From NCBI GenBank assembly GCA_022225965.2, contig JAKJXP020000001.1, positions 558,001 to 622,000 on the forward strand: a stretch of 64,000 nt of DNA, written 5' to 3'. The position numbers and the translations under genes were made by a program. The notes under the pieces are model-generated. The model ran no database searches and had not been told where the DNA came from. It worked only from the letters and a program-made list of their open reading frames with translations. This document shows, one piece after another, positions 12,368 to 22,694 of the stretch (within the stretch, counting starts at the first letter, position 1; each line of letters opens with the position of its first letter). The DNA comes from Diatrype stigma. Taxonomy: Eukaryota; Ascomycota; Sordariomycetes; Xylariales; Diatrypaceae.

Positions 12368-14994
12368 TTAGTCAACTCTCAGTGTTCTAGGGCCACGCTT
12401 CTTGGTGGCCTTTCTCTTCTTGTTGCCCCGGTCAAAGGAAGCAGCCGCGGCATGGTCTCTGCCAACGTTGTCAAGGTCTTTGACCTTGTATATCCTGATG
12501 ATCCAGTTCTCGCTGGTGTATGCCTCCTCGAGAGTGTTTAGAACTGGGCTGGTATCAGGGAGTCTGACACCTCGGACACGGTCCATAGCCTGTCCAGGAG
12601 GGAAGAGGGAGGCATAGTTGTAGTAGGACATCTTGTACCTGTTTTGGGCATTAGCATGCATAGCATTATGTGTTGACACCTGCGGAAACTTACATCAAGC
12701 TGTTCTTCATCGTTTCGCTAGCTTCCCCATCAACCCGGTATTCACCACGAGCTGTGAAGAAGTCGCGCTCCTTGACCTCATCAGGCCAGATACCCTCGGC
12801 AATTCTCACCATCCAGAGGAACTTGTTGATGTCATCACCGGAATAGCCAAGGAGACCACCGAAGACAACAAGAACGTAGTCCACTTCGTGTTGGCGCATG
12901 ATCGGGTAGCTGACTTCCTCTCGGGAACTCATAGCCTTACCAACAGTTGCGATGTGAGTATTGTTCCATGTGTTGTTGTCGACCAAGGTGGGCCGGTCAG
13001 CCATACCACCAATCTGGTATCCGTAGTCCCACCACGCCATGACCTTGGCGTCCTCCTTGGTGTTCTGCCGGAGCCACTGGTAAGCTTCGCGGTAGTCGTC
13101 GATGATATGTTGGGTGCCATCAGGCATTCTGCTTGCCAAGACAACCGACGGGGAAGAGTATGCGTTCGAAGTGACCCAAGTACAGTGTTGGACAAAGATG
13201 AGAAGATATACGGTCATGCCGCCAGCCAATATCAGCTTGAACATGAAATTGTAGATTCCGACCGCTGGTTCAGATGAAGAGCGGAGACCGGACTTGCCTG
13301 ACTTCTTCGGCGTGCTGTCCGTGATTTTATCTTCATTGATGTCCTCTGGGTCGGGCGACTTTATGAGCAGGTAGGTATCAAGAAGCTGGGACAGTGCTAT
13401 GGCCGCCGCCACACATACCACCGGAGTGAGAGTCAGCATCAAACGAACCATGACGCCGGCAAAGTAACTTCCGGTCAGGGCATATACAATGATGAACACA
13501 TGCTCGTCCGCCAGGTTCTGAAAGCATAGGTACACTCCGGCGGGGAACAGCCAGATGAGCATGTTCAAATCGAAGAAGAAAGCGGGCCAGGCTGTAGGTT
13601 GATGCTCCGACACAGACGCGATGATGGGAATATAGGTCTTGGCATAGCTGGTGTCCCACAGGGAATAGAATCGACCACCCCAGGGCGCAATGTATCCAGC
13701 AGTCGTGATACCAACCAGTGCAAGGAGTGCGACACCGAATATGGTAACCAAGCTGAAGACCAAGAAAGTCTGGAACTGGCGACCGCGGACGGAAGATCGT
13801 ACATACTCGAGGAAACCAACAATCTGAAGGAATCCAAAAATACCTATCATCCATTGTTAATCAAACAGAAGCCTTGATTTTGGCAAAGAGAATACGTACC
13901 GAGGGCAGGCATGTGCTCGCTGGTCTTAACAGGCGCGAAACCCACAAAGGGAATCTGCATACTGGCCAAAGCGCCCAAGGCATACCAAGTAGTGTAGGCA
14001 ACGTAGAGACGAGAGCTGTATCTACCCATGATGATCAAGACGAAGGAGTGAAGTGGTACCAGGCAAGTGATGAAGGCATAACCACCCCATGAGGCGACCA
14101 TGTAGCCGTAGAAAAGGGCGCACAGTGCTCCCCATAGCATAGAACCGAGCTTCAAGGCTTTGATCCAGAGGTAGAAGGTGAAGACGAGCAGGAAGATGGA
14201 GATGGCCTCGTTGTCGTAGGAACCCGCAACTGATCGCGAGATGTAACCTGGGGTAATGCCCATGAAAGCAGCGGCCAGAAGACCGGCTGAGGGGGAGGTG
14301 GTCATCTCATTGGTGAGAAGGTAAGTTGCATAAGCAGTCAAACCGGAGAAGACAGGCGCCAGAAGGACACAGATGTTTCTGATATCCACGGGGACGGTGA
14401 GGGCTTTGAGGATATGATAAATCACACCACTGGTCACCATCAGACCGGGATAGAGGGTTCCTCCAGTGACTCGACCTAGGGGGTGCCAAGTTCTGTCATC
14501 GAACCAGTCCCAGAAGTCGTAGAATCCATTGGCGACCAGGTACTTGGTAGCCCGGAAGTTGAACCACGGATCGACTACAAGACGTTAGCAAGCGATCCGT
14601 ATGAGAGGGGCAGAAAGGAGCAAGAGAAAGGGGTGGGGTATAGTTGTCATCGACGCCATTGTTGCCATCGCCCTTCTGGTCGGTGCTCTTATGGACGTCT
14701 TCGCACTTGTCCCACTTGGATCGAGAAGGGTACTAACATTCATGGATGATACTCTCGAAACCTATAATCAACAGCAGTTAGCACACGCAGTCTCGACATG
14801 TCGCATCGTAATGCAAATCCAATTGAAGGGGCAAAAGGATACTTACGAATGACGGAGAACAGTCGACTGGCCACAGCAGCGCCGGCAATGAAGGTCAGGA
14901 TAATAACCCGTAACATAAGCTTGGTGCTCTGGCTCTTCCCTAAGGAAGCGAGCAGCTGGACCGGCCCAGAGCTGGGGTCCGCTGCGACTGCCAT
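12368..14994 (-). CDS. stt3: Oligosaccharyltransferase catalytic subunit STT3
   Basis: Transfers the dolichol-linked glycan to Asn in N-x-S/T sequons of nascent proteins in the ER lumen. Five exons (14994-14847, 14761-14738, 14574-13900, 13843-12694, 12638-12368) give 755 residues. Seen: an N-terminal membrane segment; the conserved first lumenal loop RFESIIHEFDPWFNFRATKYL assembled across three exons, including a 24-nt micro-exon; many further membrane helices; SVSEHQP near 359-365; and the hallmark catalytic-domain motif WWDYGYQI near 553-560 followed by DNNTWNNTH. A polar insert (about 445-475) precedes the lumenal domain. The C-terminus is basic (KKRKATKKRG). All introns join in frame; intron 2 carries a GCTAAC branch site. 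Length fits the family. Confidence 0.97.
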
Positions 14995-17030
14995 CTTGCT
15001 GCTTCTCTCTCTCTCTCTGTTTCGGGTATGTAGGTGTCCGCTTGCGGCTGTTACATCAAGAGGGAGAGATGGCGTGCGCTGATGCGGCTTGTGCGGCTTG
15101 TGGGTGAGGGTATCGTCAGTCGGCGCAGACGGGATTTGGTTGTAACTAATCAGTGCGTCGAAGTAGATTCTGGTGGGAGAGGCCAGCTGTCGGGATGGTG
15201 GTGCAGGCGGTTTAACGTTAGCTGTTGCTTAGCTTTGCTGGGTTTAAGCTCCACGCGTCCAATCGACTGGGGTCCGGCTTGTATGTTTGATCTTGATACC
15301 GAATAATTGAGCAACTGGCCAATCAGATGTGTGATTCAGCTGCATCAGGTACCTAAGTACCTACAACCTTAGGTCGTGTCTATATAGCTGGAACACCTGC
15401 AGTAACTGTTGTTGAAAATACCGAAGGCACCTCTAGGCAGGTATTATCTAGCTACCTCAGATATGTAGAAGATACCTAATTTATGCAGCTCATGTTTACT
15501 TACTCCCGAGGTATCTCAATTAGAAAGTCTTTTCGCATTATCAGTAAGCACGAAGCTGGTAACTTGTAAGAGAGGTGTTACGTGCGAAAATGACGTAATA
15601 AGCACTCTGTGGATAGGTTGGCATCAATTAAAGACCCAGATCTGCACTTAAGTGCTGCTTATTTCTGAATATCAAACTGGTACCTAGCAAAGCCGTGTAG
15701 TGCCCAAGTTATGGTGTAAAACGTACTCTCTCTCCCTCACCTGACTGCTGGGTGCCTACCACACTAGCTAAATGAATGCGTGCTCACGTTTGGTTACGGA
15801 GTCGATGAGGCATTGCCCTATGTGACCTTGTAACTCTCGCCTTCCAATGTCCAATGTTGCGGGTTAGGTAGATATAAGTACCTACCTAGTAGACACCTAC
15901 TTACACATGCTAGAGCGGTAGGGCGGGGGTGTGATCTTATGTGCCTCTAAGACGTCCGATTACGAGAGCTCTTTGTTACTTAACCCTGATGCAAGTGTCT
16001 AGGTACAGTAGGCAGCAAGTTATATATTATCAGACGTACAGGAAACTCGTGAAGTATTATCCGAGAAGACAAAAACGTATCCAGAAGATTTGCTGTCCTG
16101 ACATTCGGTCATTTGCTCTACTGGGTGGCTACAGATCAAAGCAAAACTGTTCTTATTATACAGAGATAGCAGAGAAAGCTATCGGAATCAAGTATTTCAA
16201 AGTTGTCATTGACCGATTTCAGAGCTTATTTACTATCAAATCCTCAACCTGTATAGCTAATAAGGCAGGTATGTAGTCTAGCATCCGCTTTTGTATATGT
16301 TCAACACCTGGTGTAGCAGGACACTTTCGCTTTAAGGGCAGCCCACCTGATACAAATGGGGCGTGGATTGCCCCTAGGGACCCATTGCACTCATCCAAAC
16401 CGAGATGTAGGGTAAACTGATATTATATGAGCAACAAGTCAGGATCAGCAAGAACACAATAATGTGGTATCCTCCAAACTCTAAGTTGACCCGGTCTAAG
16501 TTTGAAAGCAGCTGGATTTTGAAGTTTGTACGAAGCACTTATCCTGCCGACCACCCTAGACGAGATTTCAGGTCTTCATCTGAAGTGGGTGGGGGTTAAA
16601 CCCGCTCATAGGCAGCGCAGATGATCACGGACAGGGCGAGGGAAAACCATCGTCTAGACATGCCATCCACATGGAGCCACGAAGATCCGCACAAGTGATA
16701 GACATCCCAACCGTTGGCGTCCCGACATCTAGGTAGGCAATTCTTCTTCGTATTGTACACATGTACATGGCAAACCCAAAGGAAAATCTATGAGGCGGTT
16801 TTTCTGTCGAGAGCAGCGTCGCAATCATACACCGAGCCTGCCTGAGAAGCAGGATGCAACCGATATGGACCCGGACCGGGTTACCATCAAGAAAGCGCGG
16901 TTTAACACGTCAGGGTGATCCGGCTCCTTACCCGGCACCAGTCCATCGAATACCCCTGTGAATTATCCCTCCAAGTCTATCATGCCAATATTTTCCTTTT
17001 CGTATTACGCCCCTATCCAAGCCGCCCCCC
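14995..17030. other. AT-rich spacer between STT3 and ATP synthase e
   Basis: About 2 kb without a convincing gene. It is dense in short GGTACCT/CTAGGTAG-like motifs (for example 15347-15365, 15421-15480, 15865-15905). A 111-codon frame at 15941-16276 begins at a plausible ATG but has no recognisable domain and sits in AT-rich sequence unlike the neighbouring coding regions, so I do not call it. Confidence 0.6.
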
Positions 17031-17568
17031 TTACTTCTGCTCCGCAAAGGTGGCGAGGAGTGCTTCGAGATCGAAATTCGGGTCGTTCGGGTCTTGGTTC
17101 ACTGGTGAGCTGTCAGCATGCGAAAAGGCCTATACTCGGGACACCTAAGAGCAAGTAGCTCCTGGATTCCTAAGTCTCGAATCGGGGACGTACGGCCGCT
17201 CTTTTGTGTCGAGGCCGGGGCCGGCTCTCTCGTCCGCTTGAATTCTGCCCTGGCCTGCTCTATTAATTTCTGCTTGTGCTCGTATTCTTTCTGCGCCTCC
17301 GCAGCTTTCCGAGCCGCGGTGATGGACCGCTGGTGGGTGAAACCGTAGAAGACACCAAAAGCAAGCGCTGAGTACCGAAGTACCTATAAAACGAGTTGGT
17401 TAGCCTGCATCGCGGATTATTTGTCGCTGTTCGACGGATATGAATATTTGGGTATTGGGGACGTGCTCGCTCTCAGGTGGGTGGGTATAAGGGCTGAGCT
17501 GGTATCGTTGCGAGGTTTTCGGATCGGAACCAAAAATAACGTACGTTGACTCCCGAGGTTGCAGACAT
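17031..17568 (-). CDS. atp21: Mitochondrial ATP synthase subunit e
   Basis: A small inner-membrane subunit of the F1Fo ATP synthase, needed for dimerisation of the complex and crista shape. Three short exons (17568-17545, 17383-17194, 17101-17031) give 94 residues. Seen: MSATSGVN in the 24-nt first exon, then LRYSALAFGVFYGFTHQRS. This is a single membrane segment with the GxxxG dimerisation motif at residues 18-22 (G-V-F-Y-G). A basic, charged coiled-coil-like helix follows (ARKAAEAQKEYEHKQKLIE) and then a C-terminus DPNFDLEALLATF typical of fungal subunit e. The introns are 161 and 92 nt. Both have GTACGT donors, and the exons join in frame to TAA. The short exons make the gene easy to miss. 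Confidence 0.93.
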
Positions 17569-18124
17569 TGGGCCGGATCCGTCGCGTAAGCCGTGAATGT
17601 TGGGAAAATGAGCAGTCCGCAAGCAGGCAATTGATTGCCAATTGGCCCTTCCCTAGGGGATTTCGAGGAGGTGGAAAGGGAATGTGGTTGGGTTAATGCG
17701 ATGCGTGATATGTATGTTTGGAGACGTTTCTACCTAGGGTCTACGAAGTACGTCGGGAGATGTCGCATATAATTTTTCCTGGCAGCCGAGCACAACCTCA
17801 GTCCCTCAGCCTTTGGGGGGTTCGGGAGGGCAGGGGGGGGGCACCTGGGCAGCTAAGGTTCGCCTTCTCCCAGCTGGCCCAAATGGGCTGACGGACCGGC
17901 TGTAAGGCACACGGGCTGGCAGATACAAACCTAATGACACCAGTGACTTCCGCTTGGAAGGTTGACAAGGTTCCAAGGTTGAGTGAGCTCCGGCTCCCGT
18001 CATCTAATCTGGCTAGATTCCGATTCAGAGCCAAGAAAGCCAATTGCTCAACTGGGCAACCAGACTAACCTAGTATGTGCAGATATCAGATGGATGTGTA
18101 CATACGATGTATGTAGTATGTCAA

Positions 18125-18147
18125 GTATGTATGTATGTATGTATGTA
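18125..18147. repeat. (GTAT)n microsatellite
   Basis: Nearly six copies of the tetranucleotide GTAT in the divergent promoter region upstream of the dynein intermediate chain gene. Confidence 0.85.
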
Positions 18148-18552
18148 CTGTACGTACCTGTCAGGTAGTGTAACCAGAGGACAGCGCTGTCGAAATGCAA
18201 GCACGGGCTCCTGTCGGCTCCCAATCTGCTAATGTAGGGGTCGCGACTTGCCGACCAGGGGAACGCGCATCAAACGGAATGGGAGCAATAATTTACTACT
18301 ACCGAATGAATACCAGAGAGTGACAACGCAACTAAAGAATTGAACACTTCGAGTCTCAGAATCCAACAAAGAGATATCGGAAAGGCATCGTCATATTTCG
18401 ACTTCACGCTGTTCCTAATAAATTAATTGATAGGTACATGAGAGCAGCAACCACCCTGGCCCCCGCTCCTTCATACGTACAGTACCGTGCCTACTTTGGA
18501 TATCCATAATCATATATCGCCAAACTAGGTACGCCGTTGCAACCTAAGTACA

Positions 18553-18584
18553 CACGCATCCACGCATCCACGCATCCACGCATA
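18553..18584. repeat. 8-bp tandem repeat (CACGCATC)4
   Basis: Four copies of CACGCATC, the last with one mismatch, about 100 bp upstream of the dynein intermediate chain start codon. Confidence 0.85.
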
Positions 18585-18681
18585 CACACGTAACACACAG
18601 TTGATCTCTCGGCGTCGCAACAAGAGGGGCTTGCAAAGACGACTGTAGGACTGGACCCGGCATGGGTCTTGGGAGGACAGG

Positions 18682-21168
18682 ATGCAGCAACGAAGAGATG
18701 AGATACTGGCAAAGAAGGCGAAGCTCGCCGAGCTCAAGCGCCAGCGGGAACTAAGGGCGAACCAGGCCAACGCCGGTAGGGGGAGCATCGGCAGCAACAG
18801 CGATGTATGTATCTACCTACACTTCTTGTGATGCTGCCCAAGCATCGAAACTCTAACTCACCGATACATCTCGCAGCTCATAAGCCCTTCGCCCAGCCGC
18901 GCCGACAACCGGAAGGAGATCGAATCCCTCATCAACAGCCTGGTTGGCGAGAGTCGGCCGGGTTCCATATCGACGGGGTTTGCGTCGCCCATACACCGGG
19001 GCAGTCGTCCTAATAGCATCCTGAGTGCAGGTGAGCTCAGCGTCGAGAACTCGGAGGTGGCATCCCAAGCAAACGGTCACCATCAAGCAGTACAATCGCA
19101 AACCACGCCCTCGAAGCAGCACTACCACCAGCACCCGCTAGAGCTCGCCACCATCCCCGTCCTGACCGTCTTCGAGTGCCCGCCGTCGCCCGTCAAGGAG
19201 GTCTTCACCTACAGCAAGGGCGTCCAGACCAACGATGACTGGGCGCCGTCCACCCCGCGGGCCCGCGCCTTCTCGGACCTCGACGAGGACGACTTCGGTG
19301 CTCCCGGCATGGCGGGGACAACAACGGCGACGCCGTCGAAGCGAACGAGCCGCCGGCTCCGGGAGCGGGAGGAGGAGCTACGGGAAAACCTAAGGCAGGA
19401 GATCGAGGAGGAGCTGCGGGCGGCCCGCGAGCTGGTCACCGACGGCGTCCTACCCGCTGGCGCCGGCAACTCCGCCACCAACTTCCCAGTGCGGGCCCTG
19501 AACGACGAGGAGCTCGCGGCCCTCACGGCGTCGGACGAGTTCGTCGACTTCGTCGACCGGTCGACCAAGGTCATCGAGCGCGCGCTGGACGTCAGCAACG
19601 ACTATGACATCCTGCGGGACTACTCGCTGCAGGCACACGACCTCGAAGACGACGACGACTTGGCGGGTGGCAGCGGCGGCAGTACGAACACGGGCGGCAA
19701 GGGCCGGCGGCGCGTCAAGGAGGTGGTGCAGTTCTACGACGAGCGGTGGTCGCGGAAGCGGATGGTCAGCAGCCTGGACTTCTCGCCGGCGTTCCCAGAG
19801 CTGCTGCTGGCGTCGTACACCAAGAACCCGGCGGCGCCGCACGACCCGGACGGCGTGGTGCAAGTGTGGAACCGGCACCTGCACGACCGGCCCGAGTTCC
19901 TCTTCCACGCGCAGTCGGACATCCTCACCGCGCGGTTCTCGCCCTTCCACCCGAACCTGATCATCGGCGGCACGTACTCGGGCCAGGTGCTCCTCTGGGA
20001 CACGCGCGCCAAGGCCGCGCCCGTGCAGAAGACGCCGCTGACGGGCCACGGCCACTCGCACCCCGTCTACTCGGTCGACATCGTCGGCACCCAGAACGCC
20101 AACAACATCGTGTCGGTGTCGACCGACGGCGCGCTCTGCGTCTGGAGCGTCGACATGCTCGCCCAGCCGCAGGAGTCGCTCACCCTGCTCACGCCGCCGC
20201 CCAACAAGTTTGAGGATCTGGCCCCCACCACCATGGCCTTCCCCCAGACCGACCCGACCTACTTCCTGGTCGGGTCCGAGGAGGGGCCCATCTACCCGTG
20301 CCACCGGTACGACCGCGCGGGCGCCAAAGCCGGCGTCGACGCGCGCGTCAGCTACCGGGGCCACGCGGCCCCCGTCATGAGCGTGGCCTTCCACCCGGCC
20401 CGGGGCCCCGTCGACCTCGGCGACCTGGTGCTGTCGAGCTCGCTCGACTGGTCCGTCAAGCTGTGGCGCGTGCGCGCCCCCGCCGCCACCTCCACCATCG
20501 CCGTGAACCTGGGCGACAACGGCGGGGCCGGGACGGCCATCGCGCCCCTCGCCGACATCGCGCGCGAGGACGTCGTCTACGACGCGGCCTGGTCGCCCGT
20601 CCGCCCCGGCGTCTTCGCCCTCGTCGACGGCGCCGGCAACCTCGAGATCTGGGACCTCACCGTCGAGGCCGAGATCCCCGTCGCCCGCATCAACCCCAGC
20701 CCGCTGTCCGCCACCACGGGCAAGCCCGTCACCAGCCACCACAACGGCAGCGCCAAGGACCCCCGGATGGCAGGGGGAGGAGGGGCAGGAGGCGGAGGCG
20801 GCGCCGCGAACGGGGGCGCGGGCGGAGCCGGCGGCGCGCACCACGGCCATGCGAAGCCGAACGGGAACGGCGCGGGCGGCGTCGGTGCCGGAGGCGGCGA
20901 GGAGGGCGGCGGCAATAAGGGGGGCGCGGGAGCGACGGCCGGGGCGGCGAACCCGTACCGCCTCCGCAGCCTCAACAAGGTCGCCTGGGAGCCCGGCGAG
21001 GGCAAGCGCCTCGCCACGGGCGGCATCGAGGGCGTCGTCTCCGTCTTCGAGGTCGGCCCCGACCTCGGCGGCAAGGAGGGCGCCCGGAACGAGGAGTGGG
21101 CCAGCGTCAAGAAGCTGGTCGCGCGGCTCGAGGCCGCCGGGGGCGGGGGCGCTGCTGGGCTGTTGTGA
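18682..21168 (+). CDS. Cytoplasmic dynein intermediate chain
   Basis: A scaffold subunit of cytoplasmic dynein that binds dynactin (p150Glued) through its N-terminus, light chains in the middle and heavy chain through its WD40 domain. In filamentous fungi it serves nuclear and organelle transport. Exons 18682-18804 and 18877-21168 give 804 residues; the 72-nt intron has a CTCTAACTCA branch region. Seen: the N-terminal single alpha-helix MQQRRDEILAKKAKLAELKR typical of the family, a Ser/Pro-rich linker, a charged helix near residues 225-245 (RRLREREEELRENLRQEIEE), and WD repeats from about residue 340 (VQVWNRH, VLLWDTR, LCVWSVD, VKLWRV, LEIWDL). A glycine/asparagine/histidine-rich insert (about 20755-20945) separates the last two blades and is larger than expected. 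The coding sequence is very GC-rich. Confidence 0.95.
20755..20945 (+). repeat. Gly-rich low-complexity insert in dynein IC
   Basis: A run of GGN codons encodes a glycine-dominated segment of about 60 residues with Ala, Asn and His, between the blade ending in the EIWDL motif and the final blade. It looks like a disordered loop extension. Confidence 0.8.
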
Positions 21169-22694
21169 TAAGTGGTTGTGGTTGTAGCTTGTGAACTGTT
21201 GATGTAAGCCGTGTGGTGGTGGTGCTGTTTCTTTTTTCTAATCTTGGCGAGAGAAATGGAGGAGGGTGTGCCTTGTGTCTGTGTATGTTTGTACGCGTAA
21301 CGAGCCAGACTGGCTAGCTAGTAGCTGCTGGGAGGAGGGAGTTAGGGGGCGGTAAAGGGGGGAGGGAGGAGGGGGGGTAGATGACGGAGAATGATGGGAG
21401 ATGCGTGAAGAGACAAGGCAAGGCAAAGGCAAAGAAAGGCAGGGCAAAGAACGGAAAGGGCAAGCAAGAGTTGATCGAGTCTAACCTACCTACCTATGCA
21501 GTACTGCTCCAAGGCTAGGTAGGTAGGATAGGGGTAAGCGAAACCTATCTAAGTAAGCAGTCGTCCCCGTCAGTCAGTCAACGTGCTTCTCACTTTCGCG
21601 GGTGGACGGGTGGGTGCGTGCTTGTTGTCGCTGTTGCTGTTCAATTTGGTCTAGTTGATTTGGGGTCCATGTGTCATTAATATTTCTTCATTAAACTTAC
21701 CCACCTGCGTACTCACCTACGAAGTAGTCGGTGGTGGTGGTAGTAGGTAGCTAGCATAGCATAGAATATACCCCCTTGACAATGCGACTACATAGCCTTG
21801 TTCTGATCAGCCGAGCCGAGCAAAGCAAGCCACGGAGTCCTCGGCAGGTAGATGAAGCAAGAATGAACTGCGCGGTAGTAATATTTGTCTGTCCGATTCG
21901 TTTACCTATTACATAGGTAGTCATGTTTCTATTCATGTGATTTGTTTCCTACCTTGGGCTGTCTTGCCTCTGCCTGGTTGACATACTGGTGTATATGGTT
22001 ATATGCCCATTGCTCAGCACAAGCTCAGGGAAGCGGATGAGCGAAAAAAGGGGGTTTGCTGCTTGCATGTGTGTATAAGTAGGTAGGTAGTTGAGAGAAT
22101 TTAAAGAGTTAGAAAAGGGGCTGAAGAAACGCGTGTTTCCCTGGATTCTCCCGAACATTGCAACGCAATATACGAAGTCGTGAACACTTACTACAACGAA
22201 TACAATGCAGAATTGCTTGCCATGTTCAAGATACAGCAAGCAGGCAGCTAAAATTACCATTCAAGCTAAGAGCGTGTGTGCCGTCTGTTGGTTTCGCCGC
22301 AGTCGATCGATCTACCTAGTCTTGACATACTTATACATACTGAACATAGCCAGCTTTGTGACCCTTTTCGGATTTTTTATTCGAGATTTCTCCTTTCTTT
22401 CTGTTTCCTAGTTCCTCCGATTTATCATGGGTTTCTCTTTTCCTCCCTCCCGTCCCCTGTCCTTAGCACATCGCGCAAATATGAATCGATCAATTCATCA
22501 ATCAACTCAGGGAGCCCGAAGCATAAAGCCACAGTAGCTAGCATAGGCTCGCAGGCAGGCAGGCCGCTCGACGTCGTAAGTGACTTAGTCCTTGATCGAA
22601 TGAAGACCGATCGACTGGCTATCTGTCTGTACTTCCACCCACCAGTCCATGTCTATTCTTTGCCGCATTTGAATTCACTCCGCGTCCATCCCCC
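21169..22694. other. Spacer between convergent dynein IC and Nup159
   Basis: Region between two 3' ends. It contains purine-rich stretches (21230-21470) and several TAGGTAG/CTACCTAC motifs (21483-21530). A 253-codon plus frame at 22276-23037 overlaps the end of Nup159 in antisense and has no features of its own, so no gene is called. Confidence 0.6.

Larger units (their letters stand above)
17569..18681. other. Divergent spacer, ATP synthase e and dynein IC
   Basis: Shared upstream region of two divergent genes. It holds two simple repeats (18125-18147 and 18553-18584) and no supportable gene. The short minus frames near 17798-18043 and 18491-18797 lack coding features. Confidence 0.6.

Noticed and set aside
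15941..16276. 111-codon frame in the STT3/ATP synthase e spacer
   Set aside because: AT-rich, no motif, no splice structure, and unlike nearby coding composition.
19450..20850. 466-codon minus-strand open frame opposite the dynein intermediate chain
   Set aside because: It is the antisense shadow of a GC-rich coding exon; composition is Arg/Val/Gly-rich with no domain, and the sense strand has clear WD40 coding.
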